In this document: positions 28,592-39,029 of the stretch, piece by piece
How positions within the stretch are numbered: position 1 is the stretch's first letter
Layout of the letters: each line of letters begins with the position of its first letter
Assembly (NCBI RefSeq): GCF_014651615.1
Contig: NZ_BMXF01000001.1
Location: 2,203,731-2,267,730, forward strand
DNA: 64,000 nt
Direction of reading: 5' to 3'
Origin: Persicitalea jodogahamensis
GTDB lineage: Bacteria; Bacteroidota; Bacteroidia; Cytophagales; Spirosomataceae
The notes under the pieces: generated by a model
Told to the model about the DNA's origin: nothing
The model's input: only the letters and a program-made list of their open reading frames with translations
Database searches by the model: none
Program-made: the position numbers and the translations under genes

Positions 28592-29284
28592 TTACCTCGG
28601 AAATTCTGTATCAAAGTACCCCGCAAAAGCCCAGATTTCCTGAATATCACTCAGCATAACGGGATAGGGAGAATAGCGTTCGTTGGTGGATTTCAGGACA
28701 AGGATGCCCTTCTCTTCCAGGTAGTTGAAGATTTTTTTTAAAACTACCCCTTCATTCTGGGTCACAACCAGGCAAATCGTGCCACTCTTGATCTCGTGCC
28801 AATTCTCGACGAACTCTCCCATTACAGTGCAGCCCTCGCGCAATGGCGGCATGGAGTCGCCTTCGTAGGGAAAGGCACGGTACTTTTTTTCCTGCGACAG
28901 GAAGGGTAGTTGAAAGGCCGGGAGTTCCCCGATATAATCCACATCGCCGTAACCCCGGGCATAACCGCCCATGGCCCGCACCGGGACGTACTCGATATTT
29001 TCCTGGTTGTGGGAGTTGACCGATGTGACCAGTACCCGCAGGTTGTCCTCTTTGATCCAGGGTTTTTCCTGAGCCGCACTCAGGTCGAGGGTCAATAGAT
29101 CGTCGGTCGAGATTTTGAAATAATCGGCAATTTTAAGCATGTCCTCAAAGGAGGGATTAGCCCGTCCTGATTCCCAGGCAGCAAGTGTCGATTTTTTGAA
29201 GCCCAGCGCATCGGCTAACTTTTGCTGGGAAAGTCTGGATTCGTATTGGGTACGGAGGTAACCGAGGTTTTGGTTAAAATTCAT
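28592..29284 (-). CDS. XRE-family repressor with S24 (LexA-like) self-cleavage domain
   Basis: 230 residues: an N-terminal helix-turn-helix (about 17-60; LSQQKLADALGFKKSTLAAWESGRANPS) and a C-terminal S24 peptidase domain with the Ser144 nucleophile in EGDSM and a Lys at 183-184 in VVLKKI forming the Ser-Lys dyad. The GGYARG stretch at 106-111 is a plausible cleavage region. This is the CI/LexA-type architecture in which RecA-ssDNA triggers self-cleavage. Being upstream of dinB on the same strand suggests it controls it. Confidence 0.85.
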   Translation of the reverse strand: MNFNQNLGYLRTQYESRLSQQKLADALGFKKSTLAAWESGRANPSFEDMLKIADYFKISTDDLLTLDLSAAQEKPWIKEDNLRVLVTSVNSHNQENIEYVPVRAMGGYARGYGDVDYIGELPAFQLPFLSQEKKYRAFPYEGDSMPPLREGCTVMGEFVENWHEIKSGTICLVVTQNEGVVLKKIFNYLEEKGILVLKSTNERYSPYPVMLSDIQEIWAFAGYFDTEFPR

Positions 29285-29455
29285 AGCTAAAAGATGACAG
29301 GCGTTTTAATGATGTGTAAATATATTGAACTTTTGGTAAAAAAGACAGCCAAGAAACAATAACAACGGTAGTTTTCCGATGGAAATAGCTGCTTTTTGCG
29401 GGCTGTACCGTACCTTATCGCTAGTACCGAACGTATAACGCAATTTTGCTCAAAA

Positions 29456-29746
29456 ATGACTTACGAAGAGTTTGAAGAATCACTAAAAAACAGTCACCCG
29501 CCTGCCGGATTGAACGAAATACTGACAGGACTTTGGCACGATGGTAAGGGCGATTGGGAAGCCGCGCACAACATCGCCCAATCCAGAGAGGGTACTCAGG
29601 CCTACGACCATTTGCACGCTTACCTGCATCGTGTAGAAGGCGACACCTGGAATGCCAACTACTGGTATCGCAGGGCAGGTGCCAAAATGCCGGAGGGTAC
29701 TTTGAAGCAGGAATGGGAAAGTCTGGTGAAAAGGCATCTGGGCTAG
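29456..29746 (+). CDS. Conserved small protein of unknown function
   Basis: I choose the ATG at 29456, giving 96 residues (MTYEEFEESLKNSHPPAGL); upstream codons to 29396 look non-coding. The protein is helix-rich with WHDGKGDWEAAHNIAQ and YWYRRAGAKMPEGTL motifs, which suggests a TPR/SEL1-like helical repeat. Small proteins of this kind are widespread in Bacteroidota, as far as I recall. Convergent with the sulfatase gene; a strong terminator follows. Confidence 0.65.
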   Translation: MTYEEFEESLKNSHPPAGLNEILTGLWHDGKGDWEAAHNIAQSREGTQAYDHLHAYLHRVEGDTWNANYWYRRAGAKMPEGTLKQEWESLVKRHLG

Positions 29747-29786
29747 ACAAGCGAAAGCCGGATCGTCAGACCCGGCTTTCGCTTGT
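29747..29786. terminator. Strong hairpin between convergent genes
   Basis: A perfect 15-bp stem (29747-29761 with 29772-29786) and 10-nt loop sits between two convergent genes. GC-rich base and CTTGT end; lacks a long T-run but is placed as a bidirectional terminator. Confidence 0.7.
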
Positions 29787-29810
29787 GGTGGAAAAACGCT
29801 TATCCCTCTA

Positions 29811-32800
29811 TCAGAAAGAATTAACCCTTATTTCTATTTCGTTCAGGCCCGGCTCGAGCCGCAGGGTGTCAAAGGCGCGGTTGGTTTTTTGACCGTTCAA
29901 AGTAATTTCATCTTCGGGCGCAGTGGTCAGCTGGAACTCGCCCACCATGTTGGCAGGTAGTTCGATCGTGTACTTCTGGTTGCGGGCGTTTTGCCGCTGG
30001 TAGGTCGCTTTGATCGGCCCTTTCAGCGAGGGAACGGTGATGCTGCTGCTTTTCAAATCGCCCAGCTGCGGTTTGATGGAAGCGATGCCAAAGCCGGGTG
30101 TTTGGGGCGTAATACCCCACAATCCCCGCGGAATCATGTTGGCGGGGACGGCGCCCCACGCGTGGTTCCAGTCGGCATTAGGCTTGTATTTCATGTCCCA
30201 GGCTTCCAGGGTTACAGTAGAGCCGATGCGGATCATGTTGTACCAGCTGCGGTCGTCGGTAGCGCGCATCAGGTTCAGGGCGTAGTCTTCGGCTCCGGCG
30301 CGGTACAGGCCATCCAGCAGAAACTGAGCACCGTATACGCTGCTCGCCATACCGCGTGACTTGATGAAATCGACCACCGATTTTTTGTTTTCATCCCGCA
30401 CGATCCCAAAGGCCAAAGGCAGCATGTTGCTATGCAGCGACGAGTGCGTAGAGCCTTCACCGTCCAGGTATATGCCTTTCTTGGCGTCAAATAATTTGGA
30501 ATTGATGGCTTCCTTGACTTTGAGTGCCATAATTTCAAAGAAAATCTGGTCGTCAGGTTTTCCGGCAATTTTGGCAAACTCAGCCATGATCCGCATATTT
30601 TCGTAAAAAAAGCTGTTCACCACCGTGTTGACTGGCCGCATATCGTGGCCGTCACGCTCGCCCTCGGGCGTGGCTAGTTTCCAGCCCGTATCTTTTTGGG
30701 CAGGTGGCCAGTCCACGATATCTTTCAACCGATTGGTGGAATCCTTAAAGCCGATCCGGGCCATGTAAGCGTCGTTTACCTTATCGGTCTGTGAGCTGAT
30801 CAGCCCGTCTTCCCGCGCCAGCTCAATCAGCGTTTTATGCCGGATTTTATCGTAGTATTTTTTGATTAATGAAGAATCGCCCGTGTACTGGTAGTCCTGA
30901 TTCACCATCAGCGCCGTGTGCAGCAGCCACTCGGTGGGCCAGGTGGGGTGTTCCATGAAGTATTCGATAGTCCGCTTGCCGATCGGATACTCCCGGTCTA
31001 CCGAATAATGGCCCAACTGATTGATGTAGGCGTCGGCTTCGTAGGGGATTCGTTCCCGGTCGCCATCCACGTATAGCCCGGCGAAGGTAGTTTCCTTAAT
31101 GCTGTATTTGCACAAATCCCATATCTGGTTCAGTACGGTGTCGGAGGAAGTGAAGCTGCTCAGATTGTCATCAAAATAGTATTGAAAAACTTTTTGCCGC
31201 AGATCGCCGGCTTTGATTTCCGATTGTGCGTTCTCAATTTCCACGTAACGGAAGGGCATGATCACATCAAAGCTATCGGGCAGTAGCACAGCCGCTCCCG
31301 TGGTGTTTCTTTTGTCGGGCGGTAGAGCGAGCGTGTATTTCTTTTGGCCTGGTTTCACGGCTAGTTCAACCTCCTGGTAGCGGATTGTGCCGCCAGGTTT
31401 GCGATCGATTTTGCCATCCAGTAGCTTTTCACCCAATCGTATCATGAGTTTTCCTGCTTTTGGAGCAGCGTAGTTCAGTTCCAGGGTGCCAAAGGCATCT
31501 TTCCCGAAATCAACGAAGTAATTCCCTTTACCCGCAGAATTCACCGACTTAGGTGCTATGCGCTGGATTTCAAAAATATTCGGCGATGCACTTTGATCAA
31601 GTGTAGCCCCGGTTCGAAACACCTGTGCGGGCGAGTATTCCGACACGCGGTTGACCTCATCCCAAATTCTGACTTTCCAGTAATAGGTTTGGTTGGGACG
31701 CAAGCCCGCGCCCTGTTGCCCGATGTTGGATGATTTGTTACTCCGTACTTGTCCGCTATCCCACACATCGCCAAGGTTTTGTTCGCTTTTTCCGGGCGAG
31801 GATGAAACCAGTACTTGATAAGCCGATTGAATCCTGGCATAATCAGGTACCACCCAGCCGTAGCCGGGATTCGTCTTGCGAATGCGCGTGTTGCCTGGTT
31901 CGCGGATGTAGTCCACCATCAGGCCAGTGGGAGCCGCCGAGTTTCCGTCACTGAACCGTCGCGTGAGTTCGTCGTTTTTCTTCCGTAGTGCCAGTAGCTG
32001 GGTTTTGTATTTGGCGTCGCCTGCCAGGTTGTTGATTTCCTTCGGATCGTCTTTCAGGGAATACAGTTCTTCGATCGACTTATCGTTTACGTAGCGCATG
32101 TATTTCCAGTCCTTCGTCCGCACGCCCTCGCTGGGTGGAATGTTGGCAAACTCCCAAAGGTGCTCGATCAGAATCGTGTCGCGCTGCAGACCGTTGGTAC
32201 TACCTTTCACCAAGGGGTAAAGACTCTTCCCCTGCCATTTTCCAGGCGCCTTAATGCCCGCCATGTCCACTATTGTCGCCGGAACATCGACATTGAGTGC
32301 CATCTCACTCAGATCCTGGTGCTTGTCGATGCGCGGATCGTATACGATAAGCGGTACCCGGATAGAATTGTCGTACATGAGCCATTTCCCCGCCAGCTGC
32401 CTTTCTCCCAAAAAGTAGCCGTTGTCGCCCATGAGTATGATTATGGTGTTTTTATCCTGTCCCGTCTTTTTGAGCTGCTCCCTGATTTTGGCGATTTCAA
32501 GGTCAATGCCCGCGATCATACGGTAGTAGCCCTTCACGCTGTGCTGGTATTTCTCGGGCGTATCGTAGCGCCAGTACCAGCGGACACGGTTGAAGCCGTC
32601 CCGCACCATCTTGGGGAGAAGGTTGAAGTACTTGTCATCACTGATGTCAGCTTTGGGAATCGTAGTATCAGCCAACAGGTTGTCCGTCTCTTTTTGCCAG
32701 AAGTACTGATCCTTAGCCGAATCATGAGCGTGGGGGGCACTGAAACTCAGCGATAAACAGAAAGGCTTATCCTTGGGAGCAGCCTCGAGAAAATCCAAGG

Positions 32801-33329
32801 CCTGCTGTCCGGTATAGCGTGTCAAGTGGACGGTATCCTTACCAATTTTTTTGTAATAATAGCCCCGTCGATCGGGAAAAGGGCCCCGGTCGTAATCGTC
32901 ATAGACATCGAACAGTTGATCTTTGTTATCGTACTTTACCCCGAATTTTCCATAAAAACCAGTGTAGTAGCCCGCCTCCCGCAAGACCCTGGGATAGGCG
33001 GTTTCCATGTACTCATTCCTGATATTTCCGGTGGTGAAACTATACCTGTGGCTGCGCTCGTACATACCGCTCAGCAGCGTGGCCCGGCTTGCCGCGCAGA
33101 TCGGTGTGCTGACGGCCGCGTTTTTGAAATAGGTTCCCTGCTGCGCAAGCTTATCCATTTCCGGGGTATGGATCAGCTTGTTGCCCGCATACCCAAGGGC
33201 ATCCCAGCGCTGGTCGTCGGTCAGGATAAAAATGATGTTCGGTTTGTCGGCGCTTTTCTGAGCGAGTAAATTTTTGGACAGAAAAAGTAAGCAAAAGCTA
33301 GATAAAAGGACGGCACGGAGAAGGCGCAT
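29811..33329 (-). CDS. Sulfatase fused to GH78 alpha-L-rhamnosidase
   Basis: 1172 residues. A signal peptide (1-23) leads into a type I sulfatase (about 28-465) with metal-binding DD (38-39) and the formylglycine motif CAASR with Cys78. A linker and a fibronectin-like region (about 470-560) lead into a GH78 alpha-L-rhamnosidase region whose acidic motif [16 protein letters not shown] lies near residue 756. This is the layout of the ulvan-degradation enzyme P36 of Formosa agariphila (S1_25 sulfatase plus GH78), so desulfation and release of rhamnose-3-sulfate is plausible, but this gene stands alone, with no ulvan lyase or SusCD nearby. Confidence 0.85.
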   Translation of the reverse strand: MRLLRAVLLSSFCLLFLSKNLLAQKSADKPNIIFILTDDQRWDALGYAGNKLIHTPEMDKLAQQGTYFKNAAVSTPICAASRATLLSGMYERSHRYSFTTGNIRNEYMETAYPRVLREAGYYTGFYGKFGVKYDNKDQLFDVYDDYDRGPFPDRRGYYYKKIGKDTVHLTRYTGQQALDFLEAAPKDKPFCLSLSFSAPHAHDSAKDQYFWQKETDNLLADTTIPKADISDDKYFNLLPKMVRDGFNRVRWYWRYDTPEKYQHSVKGYYRMIAGIDLEIAKIREQLKKTGQDKNTIIILMGDNGYFLGERQLAGKWLMYDNSIRVPLIVYDPRIDKHQDLSEMALNVDVPATIVDMAGIKAPGKWQGKSLYPLVKGSTNGLQRDTILIEHLWEFANIPPSEGVRTKDWKYMRYVNDKSIEELYSLKDDPKEINNLAGDAKYKTQLLALRKKNDELTRRFSDGNSAAPTGLMVDYIREPGNTRIRKTNPGYGWVVPDYARIQSAYQVLVSSSPGKSEQNLGDVWDSGQVRSNKSSNIGQQGAGLRPNQTYYWKVRIWDEVNRVSEYSPAQVFRTGATLDQSASPNIFEIQRIAPKSVNSAGKGNYFVDFGKDAFGTLELNYAAPKAGKLMIRLGEKLLDGKIDRKPGGTIRYQEVELAVKPGQKKYTLALPPDKRNTTGAAVLLPDSFDVIMPFRYVEIENAQSEIKAGDLRQKVFQYYFDDNLSSFTSSDTVLNQIWDLCKYSIKETTFAGLYVDGDRERIPYEADAYINQLGHYSVDREYPIGKRTIEYFMEHPTWPTEWLLHTALMVNQDYQYTGDSSLIKKYYDKIRHKTLIELAREDGLISSQTDKVNDAYMARIGFKDSTNRLKDIVDWPPAQKDTGWKLATPEGERDGHDMRPVNTVVNSFFYENMRIMAEFAKIAGKPDDQIFFEIMALKVKEAINSKLFDAKKGIYLDGEGSTHSSLHSNMLPLAFGIVRDENKKSVVDFIKSRGMASSVYGAQFLLDGLYRAGAEDYALNLMRATDDRSWYNMIRIGSTVTLEAWDMKYKPNADWNHAWGAVPANMIPRGLWGITPQTPGFGIASIKPQLGDLKSSSITVPSLKGPIKATYQRQNARNQKYTIELPANMVGEFQLTTAPEDEITLNGQKTNRAFDTLRLEPGLNEIEIRVNSF

Positions 33330-33521
33330 AGAACTTTGAATGTTTTTCTAGTAAGATACTGAAGATAGGGATATTTACCCTTACAGACGAATAATTGGCC
33401 TGGTGGCCCTATCCGTGTTGCCGACTATCCATGTGCGCAGAGCTAATTTATTTTCCCGGATCGTTAAACTCGATGCAACATTTCTCTTCAAAGCGAGCGT
33501 ACAATTATTTAAACAAGGAAA

Positions 33522-33950
33522 ATGATGAAAAGCATGAAAAATGTAATGATGATGGGTATGATCCTGTTGGGAACTGCAGCGTTCGCGCAACGGGGTGGTG
33601 GCGATGTTACCCCCGAAAAAAGGGCCGAACGGCAGACTGCGATGATGTCAGAAAAACTCGGCCTTTCTGCCGACCAGCAGAAGCAGGTGTATGCTCTGCA
33701 GTTGACCCGGACCCAGAAAATGCAGGAAATGCGCGAAGCACAGGATCAAAGTGCCGATGCCCGCGCCCGGATGAAGTCGGCCAACGACGATTTTGAGAAG
33801 AGCCTTGGAGCCATTCTGAACGCCGATCAAAAGGTAAAGTACGAAGCCATGCAAGCTGAAATGCGCCAGGGGCGTCGGGGAGGCAGCATGGAAAAGGGAA
33901 AGGACTCTTCTGAGAAAAAAGGCAAAAAATCGCGCGGAACAAATAAGTAA
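33522..33950 (+). CDS. Spy/CpxP-like periplasmic protein
   Basis: 142 residues with a signal peptide (about 1-22, ending TAAFAQ) and a helical, Met/Gln-rich body with repeated LxxxQxxQV spacing (LGLSADQQKQVYALQLTRTQKM). The tail is Lys/Gly-rich. This fits the CpxP/Spy/DUF4890 type of periplasmic stress chaperone. The start at 33522 could also be the second Met at 33525. Followed by a rho-independent terminator. Confidence 0.65.
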   Translation: MMKSMKNVMMMGMILLGTAAFAQRGGGDVTPEKRAERQTAMMSEKLGLSADQQKQVYALQLTRTQKMQEMREAQDQSADARARMKSANDDFEKSLGAILNADQKVKYEAMQAEMRQGRRGGSMEKGKDSSEKKGKKSRGTNK

Positions 33951-33979
33951 TGAATTGTGCCGGGACTGCCCGCGCGGAG

Positions 33980-34017
33980 ATGAGTGATGAAGCGATTTGC
34001 TTCATCACTCATTTTTT
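33980..34017 (+). terminator. Rho-independent terminator
   Basis: A perfect 14-bp stem (33980-33993 with 33999-34012), 5-nt loop and T-run 34012-34017, located 30 bp after the Spy-like gene. The convergent prfC ends at 34022, so it may serve both. Confidence 0.85.
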
Positions 34018-34021
34018 ATCA

Positions 34022-35617
34022 TCAGGCCGCTACTTCCGTCTTAAACTCTGACGTGAAGTGGAATTTAATTTCGGGGTTATTCTCACGGTTCATGCGAATC
34101 ATCCACTCCGACTCGGCCAGAAATACCGGCTTGTTGTCTTTATCGTAGGCAATCTGATTGCCTTTCATGCGAATGAATTCATCGAGTTTTTTCTTGTCGT
34201 CGGACGTAATCCAACAGGCACGGTCGATGTTCATAGGCACCCAGCGGCACTTGGCCCCGTATTCGTGTTCCAAACGGTGCTGGATCACGTCGAACTGAAG
34301 TTCGCCTACCGTACCCACTATACGACGATTGCCTAATTCAAGCGTGAAAAGCTGCGCCACGCCTTCATCGGTCAATTGCTGCACGCCCTTATCCAACTGC
34401 TTGGACTTCATCGGGTCAAGGTTGACCAACTCTTTGAATATTTCCGGTGAAAAGTTAGGGATACCAGAGAACATTAAATCTTCGCCTTCAGTCAGCGTAT
34501 CGCCGATCTTGAAGTTTCCGGTATCATAAAGGCCGACCACATCGCCGGGAAACCCCTCCTCCAAAATACTTTTATCGGAAGCCATGAACGTGAAAGGACT
34601 TGCGAAACGGATGTCCTTGTTGAGCCGCACGTGGTGGTAAAATTTGCGCCGCTCAAACTTACCCGAACACACTCGAAAAAAGGCGATACGATCACGGTGG
34701 CGCGGATCGAGGTTGGCGTGAATCTTGAAAATGAAGCCGCTCAGCTTATCTTCGGTCGGCTCTACGGGCCGGACATCGGTTGGGCGGGCCTGTGGGGTAG
34801 GGGAGATTTCGCAGAAAGTGTCCAGTAATTCTTTCACCCCGAAATTATTGATCGCACTGCCAAAAAATACGGGCGCCAGTTCACCCGCATCGTACGCTTC
34901 TTCCGAAAACGGATCATAAACGCCTTCGATCAACTCTACCTCTTCGCGCAGGGTTCCGGCATCACGTTCACCGAGAAGGCTGGGTAGTTTTTCGTCGTCC
35001 AGACCAATCTCGACGACATCTGCCTCGATCTTCGTTTTATTGACCTGAAAGAAATACAGGCTCTTGTCGTACAGACTGTAAACGCCCTTGAAGTTAGCCC
35101 CCATATTGATAGGCCAGGTCAACGGACGCACCCGGATCTGCAATTTGTTTTCGAGTTCGTCCAACAGGTCGAAAGGGCTTTGGCCTTCGCGGTCAAGTTT
35201 GTTGATGAAAATGATAACGGGCGTCTTACGCATCCGGCAAACTTCCATCAGGCGTTCGGTTTGCTCCTCCACGCCTTTCACGCAGTCGATGACCAGAATC
35301 ACGCTGTCCACCGCAGTGAGGGTGCGGTAGGTGTCTTCAGCAAAATCTTTGTGGCCGGGCGTATCCAGTATGTTGATCAGCAAATCCCTGTATTCGAAGG
35401 TCATTACCGAAGTGGCCACCGAAATACCGCGCTGCTTCTCGATTTCCATGAAATCGGAAGTAGCGGTTTTTTTGATCTTGTTGGACTTTACGGCCCCGGC
35501 GGTCTGAATCGCCCCACCGAAAAGCAATAGCTTCTCCGTCAACGTGGTCTTGCCAGCATCGGGGTGGCTGATAATGGCGAAGGTGCGGCGTTTTTTTATT
35601 TCGTTCTGGTAGCTCAA
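34022..35617 (-). CDS. prfC: Peptide chain release factor 3 (RF3)
   Basis: A 531-residue GTPase that recycles RF1/RF2 after termination. The G1 motif [10 protein letters not shown] (17-26), G3 DTPGHKDF, G4 NKLDRE and C-terminal EF-G-like domains are present. The start codon is TTG at 35617 ([23 protein letters not shown]), the conserved N-terminus of the Bacteroidota protein; no ATG is available upstream in frame. Confidence 0.95.
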   Translation of the reverse strand: MSYQNEIKKRRTFAIISHPDAGKTTLTEKLLLFGGAIQTAGAVKSNKIKKTATSDFMEIEKQRGISVATSVMTFEYRDLLINILDTPGHKDFAEDTYRTLTAVDSVILVIDCVKGVEEQTERLMEVCRMRKTPVIIFINKLDREGQSPFDLLDELENKLQIRVRPLTWPINMGANFKGVYSLYDKSLYFFQVNKTKIEADVVEIGLDDEKLPSLLGERDAGTLREEVELIEGVYDPFSEEAYDAGELAPVFFGSAINNFGVKELLDTFCEISPTPQARPTDVRPVEPTEDKLSGFIFKIHANLDPRHRDRIAFFRVCSGKFERRKFYHHVRLNKDIRFASPFTFMASDKSILEEGFPGDVVGLYDTGNFKIGDTLTEGEDLMFSGIPNFSPEIFKELVNLDPMKSKQLDKGVQQLTDEGVAQLFTLELGNRRIVGTVGELQFDVIQHRLEHEYGAKCRWVPMNIDRACWITSDDKKKLDEFIRMKGNQIAYDKDNKPVFLAESEWMIRMNRENNPEIKFHFTSEFKTEVAA

Positions 35618-35683
35618 TTGAAAGGACTTTGGTAATTGCTATACAAGATCAAACGGTAAATTTATCGGAATGCGTTCCGCAGA

Positions 35684-36295
35684 TCAATAAAATGACTGTT
35701 TGTAATCTTCTACCGACGTGCGGATTACCTCGTGGGCTTCCTCGCGGCCATAAACGTTTGCAATCTCAATCAGTGCGGTTTCGCCCGGAAGGTTTTTGTA
35801 GGTCAAAAAGTAGTGCTTCAGGCGTTCCACGACGTTGGCAGGTACTTCGTTCAGATCCTGATAGGCACCATACACCTCATCCCCTTTCAATACAGCGATG
35901 ATCTTATCGTCAGCTTCACCTTTGTCGATCAGGCGGATACCGCCGATTGGACGAGCCTCGCAGATGATGTCGCCGTGAGAGATGATTTTCTCGCACAATA
36001 CGCAGATATCCAGCGGGTCACCATCACCTTCCATTACATCGCGACCCGAGCGTTCCTGCGCCAGCAATGCAATTTGTTCCCCACAATACGTTTTCGGGAT
36101 GAAGCCATACAGGGCGGGAACGATATTGGAATATTTTTGAGGACGGTCAATTTTCAGGTAACCTGTTTGTTTGTCAATCTCATACTTGACCGTGTCAGTC
36201 GGAACAATTTCGATAAAAGCGGTCACGATTTCGGGCGATTTTTCACCGATGGGGATACCGTGCCAGGGATGCGCTTTATGGACGTTTGCGTTCAT
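35684..36295 (-). CDS. ppa: Inorganic pyrophosphatase, family I
   Basis: A 203-residue cytosolic enzyme hydrolysing PPi to phosphate. The signature DGDPLDICVL is present near 92-101, with EIDKQTGYLKIDRP upstream and GGIRLIDKGEADDKIIAV downstream (Lys/Asp metal-site residues). Length is near the usual for this group. Confidence 0.95.
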   Translation of the reverse strand: MNANVHKAHPWHGIPIGEKSPEIVTAFIEIVPTDTVKYEIDKQTGYLKIDRPQKYSNIVPALYGFIPKTYCGEQIALLAQERSGRDVMEGDGDPLDICVLCEKIISHGDIICEARPIGGIRLIDKGEADDKIIAVLKGDEVYGAYQDLNEVPANVVERLKHYFLTYKNLPGETALIEIANVYGREEAHEVIRTSVEDYKQSFY

Positions 36296-36359
36296 TTTGG
36301 GATGATTGGTATTAAATCCTAATGCGGAAGTTGTATCTTGGTTTATTTAAATATTTAGG

Positions 36360-36367
36360 CAAAGGTA
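36360..36367 (-). promoter_or_regulatory. Candidate -7 box for ppa (TACCTTTG)
   Basis: Fits TAnnTTTG on the minus strand, about 65 bp upstream of the ppa ATG; TTTATC about 19 bp further upstream is a possible -33 element. Confidence 0.4.
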
Positions 36368-36411
36368 GCTGATTTCAGGAGATAAACACCCGGAAATATC
36401 CAATTAAAACC

Positions 36412-36445
36412 GAAAAAGCGGCCGTATGGCTACGGCCGCTTTTTC
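36412..36445 (-). terminator. Terminator after dodecin gene
   Basis: A perfect 15-bp stem (36412-36426 with 36431-36445), 4-nt loop, and T5 runs at the stem end, 21 bp downstream of the dodecin stop on the minus strand. Confidence 0.85.
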
Positions 36446-36465
36446 AATATACGTACAGCAGGAAT

Positions 36466-36663
36466 TTACTGTACCTCAAAACTTATCTTGGCATTGACGC
36501 GGTAGTTTTTGATTTTATTGTCTTCCACGGTCGCGCTCATCTCGTTGACATAAATTGATTTGATGCCCCGTACGCTCTTGGCTGCTTCGTCGAGAGCTAC
36601 CTGAGCGGCGGCTTCCCATCCGTCGGGAGAACTGGCTAATATTTCGATTACCTTAATTACCAT
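36466..36663 (-). CDS. Dodecin-family flavin-binding protein
   Basis: I choose the ATG at 36663, giving 65 residues (MVIKVIEILASSPDGWEAAAQVAL), the usual dodecin size and start. The family forms dodecamers that store flavins. The start at 36705 would add a non-dodecin peptide. The protein is followed by a strong terminator, and lies in a single-gene unit. Confidence 0.9.
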   Translation of the reverse strand: MVIKVIEILASSPDGWEAAAQVALDEAAKSVRGIKSIYVNEMSATVEDNKIKNYRVNAKISFEVQ

Positions 36664-36851
36664 AATGTGTAGTTTGTAGTTGGTTGGACAAATAGTTTTT
36701 TGCACAAAATAATGATTTTTTTGGAAAAAAGCAGATTTAAAATCTGCTCCCGTTCCATCAATTGATTACTTTGTCGACTCTGAGGCCAAAAGAACCGTTC
36801 CTGAAAGTGACAGGCCGTAGCGTTGGTATGAGTGAGGTTTAGGGCAACTAC

Positions 36852-37478
36852 CTAAATAAGATTTCTCAGTTCTTTTTCTGAAACCTGCAAAGTATAGAGC
36901 TTCTCATCCGGCTGGGAAATCTTGGTTTGGGACAAATCGCCCAGAGATACCCCCACAAACCCAATGCTATGCAAAAGGTTTTCGATTACTTCCCGGCCGT
37001 CTTTATCGGATGCCGCAAAAGGAATGGCCAATGGATTGGCCTTGTCGAAGGCGCGGGCTTCCAGCGTTTTGTAGAAGATGCTATTAAATGCCTTCACGAC
37101 ATGCGCCCCCGGAAAATAGCTGGCTGTCCATTCGGTTTCAAGTAAGCCTTTTTTTTCCATCTCTTCCTTAGGTGCGGCCCCATCCCGACCGGGATAGTAG
37201 TTGTTGGCGTCGATAAGTACCTTGTCGGCAAGGTTGCCCACCTTGCCGGCCACTTCGGGCGTTTTGCCAAACGGGTAGGCCAGCAGGAGTACATCGCCAA
37301 ACTGCGCCGCCTCTTCCACAGTACCCACCTGTGCGCCGTTCCCGGCCTGCTCCGCCAACGGCTCCAGTTCTTCCGGGTGACGGGAGCTGAACATGACTGC
37401 GTGTCCGGCCTTGGCAAAATGCTTGCCCAGGGTTCCGCCGATGTTGCCTGAGCCAATGATTCCTATTTTGTATTTCAT
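36852..37478 (-). CDS. NADPH-dependent F420 reductase-like oxidoreductase (COG2085)
   Basis: A 208-residue protein with a Rossmann motif GIIGSGNIGGTLGKH at 6-20, SSRHPEELEPLAEQ (NADP-phosphate-binding Arg), and DANNYYPGRDG. This is the F420:NADP oxidoreductase/YbaK-like COG2085 family, found in many bacteria that lack F420. The substrate is unknown. It stands apart from neighbours by 71-180 bp. Confidence 0.8.
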   Translation of the reverse strand: MKYKIGIIGSGNIGGTLGKHFAKAGHAVMFSSRHPEELEPLAEQAGNGAQVGTVEEAAQFGDVLLLAYPFGKTPEVAGKVGNLADKVLIDANNYYPGRDGAAPKEEMEKKGLLETEWTASYFPGAHVVKAFNSIFYKTLEARAFDKANPLAIPFAASDKDGREVIENLLHSIGFVGVSLGDLSQTKISQPDEKLYTLQVSEKELRNLI

Positions 37479-37548
37479 AACGCTGCTTTTTTAGGTGCCA
37501 GTTCGGATTGATCGCTGAATTCTCAGCCGTTAAGTTTGGCTAAGATAA

Positions 37549-38190
37549 TCACTTTCGAAGATATTTGTGTGAGCCGTCACAGCTGGGCATCTTATGAGAA
37601 AGGCCGCAAACACAGTCATTCAGACCTTTCCCGTCGAGGATACGCTGCGAGTATTTGTCAATCCTTGCATACCTGGTCTTGGGTTGTTTGGCACCAGAAA
37701 AGTACATGTTGTAGGCCTTTTTTCTTCCTGGTGTCAATGCTTCGAAAGCAGTCTGCAAATCAGGATTTTTATCCAATATAGCCTGGAACTCTTCGCAGAA
37801 TTCCAGCTTGGAGTTGGTTTTGAAATCCACTTTCAGCCCCGCCTTTTCCGCTTCGATGGCTTCGTAAATGTAGGCTTTCAAAGTGGATTTCTGTTTGATT
37901 ATTTCCTGCATTTTGACGAACCTGATCTGACGTGCCGCCTGCGTATTCTCAGTTTGCTGGATCAGTATACCGTGGATATCCGCCAATAAGGCTCCATTGA
38001 CAAATAACAACGCACAGTATTCTTTAAAACCATGGATCAATGCTATGTTCCTGTTCTGAAAAGTGTAGCAGGGATGATTCCACTTGAAGTCTTCGGTCAA
38101 CCCGCAGTCGAGAAGGAGCAATCTCAATTGTTCCAGTTCTGCCTGCCACTTGTTGGTTTTGCTGAGAAATGCGTCGACTTTGGGGTTCAT
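37549..38190 (-). CDS. YdeI/OmdA family protein with C-terminal CDGSH-like motif
   Basis: 213 residues. Residues about 1-120 match the DUF1801 (YdhG-like) domain with WHHPCYTF and FKEYCALLF; 140-190 match the OmdA (YdeI) helices with FxALTPGRKKAYNMYF. The tail CVCGLSHKMPSCDGSH is the CDGSH-like cluster motif seen in this family. Function is unknown; family members have been linked to metal and peroxide stress in Bacillus. Confidence 0.82.
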   Translation of the reverse strand: MNPKVDAFLSKTNKWQAELEQLRLLLLDCGLTEDFKWNHPCYTFQNRNIALIHGFKEYCALLFVNGALLADIHGILIQQTENTQAARQIRFVKMQEIIKQKSTLKAYIYEAIEAEKAGLKVDFKTNSKLEFCEEFQAILDKNPDLQTAFEALTPGRKKAYNMYFSGAKQPKTRYARIDKYSQRILDGKGLNDCVCGLSHKMPSCDGSHKYLRK

Positions 38191-38306
38191 GGCGTCTGTA
38201 TTCAGTTGGAAGGATTTTGGGTAGACAATCTGAATCTTGATCAGAGTTAGTCGGATAACCTGGTTCAGCGGTAACAGTGTAGCAGCAACTCTACTAAATT
38301 TCAGGA

Positions 38307-39029
38307 TTATAACTTCGAGAATTGATAGCCTTTTTCTTTCAGCTCATTGATGATTTCATCCAAATGGAGGTAAAGTTTATCCGTCCTCAGTGGACTGGTA
38401 CCTGGGTGAATAAGGAGGTGAAATCCATTCATCCCGTGCAATTCCTCATAAGCATAGATGCTTTCCAAAATATCACGGCTTGCTACGTAGTTCGACATTT
38501 CGGGCGATGTGTAATCGGCATTTGAACGGGTGCCCGGAGAAAAGTTGACTGTCTGCTGGTTAAGCCCTCTTGCGATTTCCACTATTTTTCGATTGTACCA
38601 CTCGTAGGGTGGCATGAAGTAAGTGGGGTGGATACCCAAATCGTTTAATTTTTTGAGATTTTCAGCAATGTCCGCTTCTATTACATCAACCGGGTAAAGC
38701 AAACTGTCCCTTTTGACCCAGTCGCAGTACAGGAGATGGCGGTCTGAATGCGTCCCAACATAATGACCCTCCTTCGCCATGGTCTTTACCAGCGCTGTAT
38801 TATTTTGGATAAAGTCGCCGGTCAGAAAAAAGGATGCGCGTATATCCTGTTTTCCTAATATCTGAAGTACGTGGTCAAAGCCTTCGTTGAAATCGTGTCC
38901 CGTAAAACAGAGATAAATGTTCTTTTTGAGCGTGTCGGATCTTATGATCGCTCCATGCCGGTCAATAATGTTCTGGGCATGAAGCGATTGGGGAAGCACT
39001 AGAACCAAAATAAAAAGAGTCCTAATCAT
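38307..39029 (-). CDS. Polysaccharide deacetylase-family protein (NodB-like)
   Basis: 240 residues with a signal peptide (1-19). The NodB fold is recognisable: GTHSDRHLL with H94 and H98 as zinc ligands, FMPPYEWYN (RxxY-like motif 3), and MNGFHLLIHPGTS (motif 5). The canonical TFDDG is replaced by GHDFNEG near D46, as in some Bacteroidota members. It overlaps the GH9 gene by 8 bp and is probably coupled to it, suggesting joint action on an acetylated glucan or chito-oligosaccharide; this is an inference. Confidence 0.8.
   Translation of the reverse strand: MIRTLFILVLVLPQSLHAQNIIDRHGAIIRSDTLKKNIYLCFTGHDFNEGFDHVLQILGKQDIRASFFLTGDFIQNNTALVKTMAKEGHYVGTHSDRHLLYCDWVKRDSLLYPVDVIEADIAENLKKLNDLGIHPTYFMPPYEWYNRKIVEIARGLNQQTVNFSPGTRSNADYTSPEMSNYVASRDILESIYAYEELHGMNGFHLLIHPGTSPLRTDKLYLHLDEIINELKEKGYQFSKL

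Noticed and set aside
29811-33329. Part of an ulvan polysaccharide utilisation locus
   Set aside because: No ulvan lyase, further sulfatase or SusCD is adjacent, so only the single fusion enzyme is supported.
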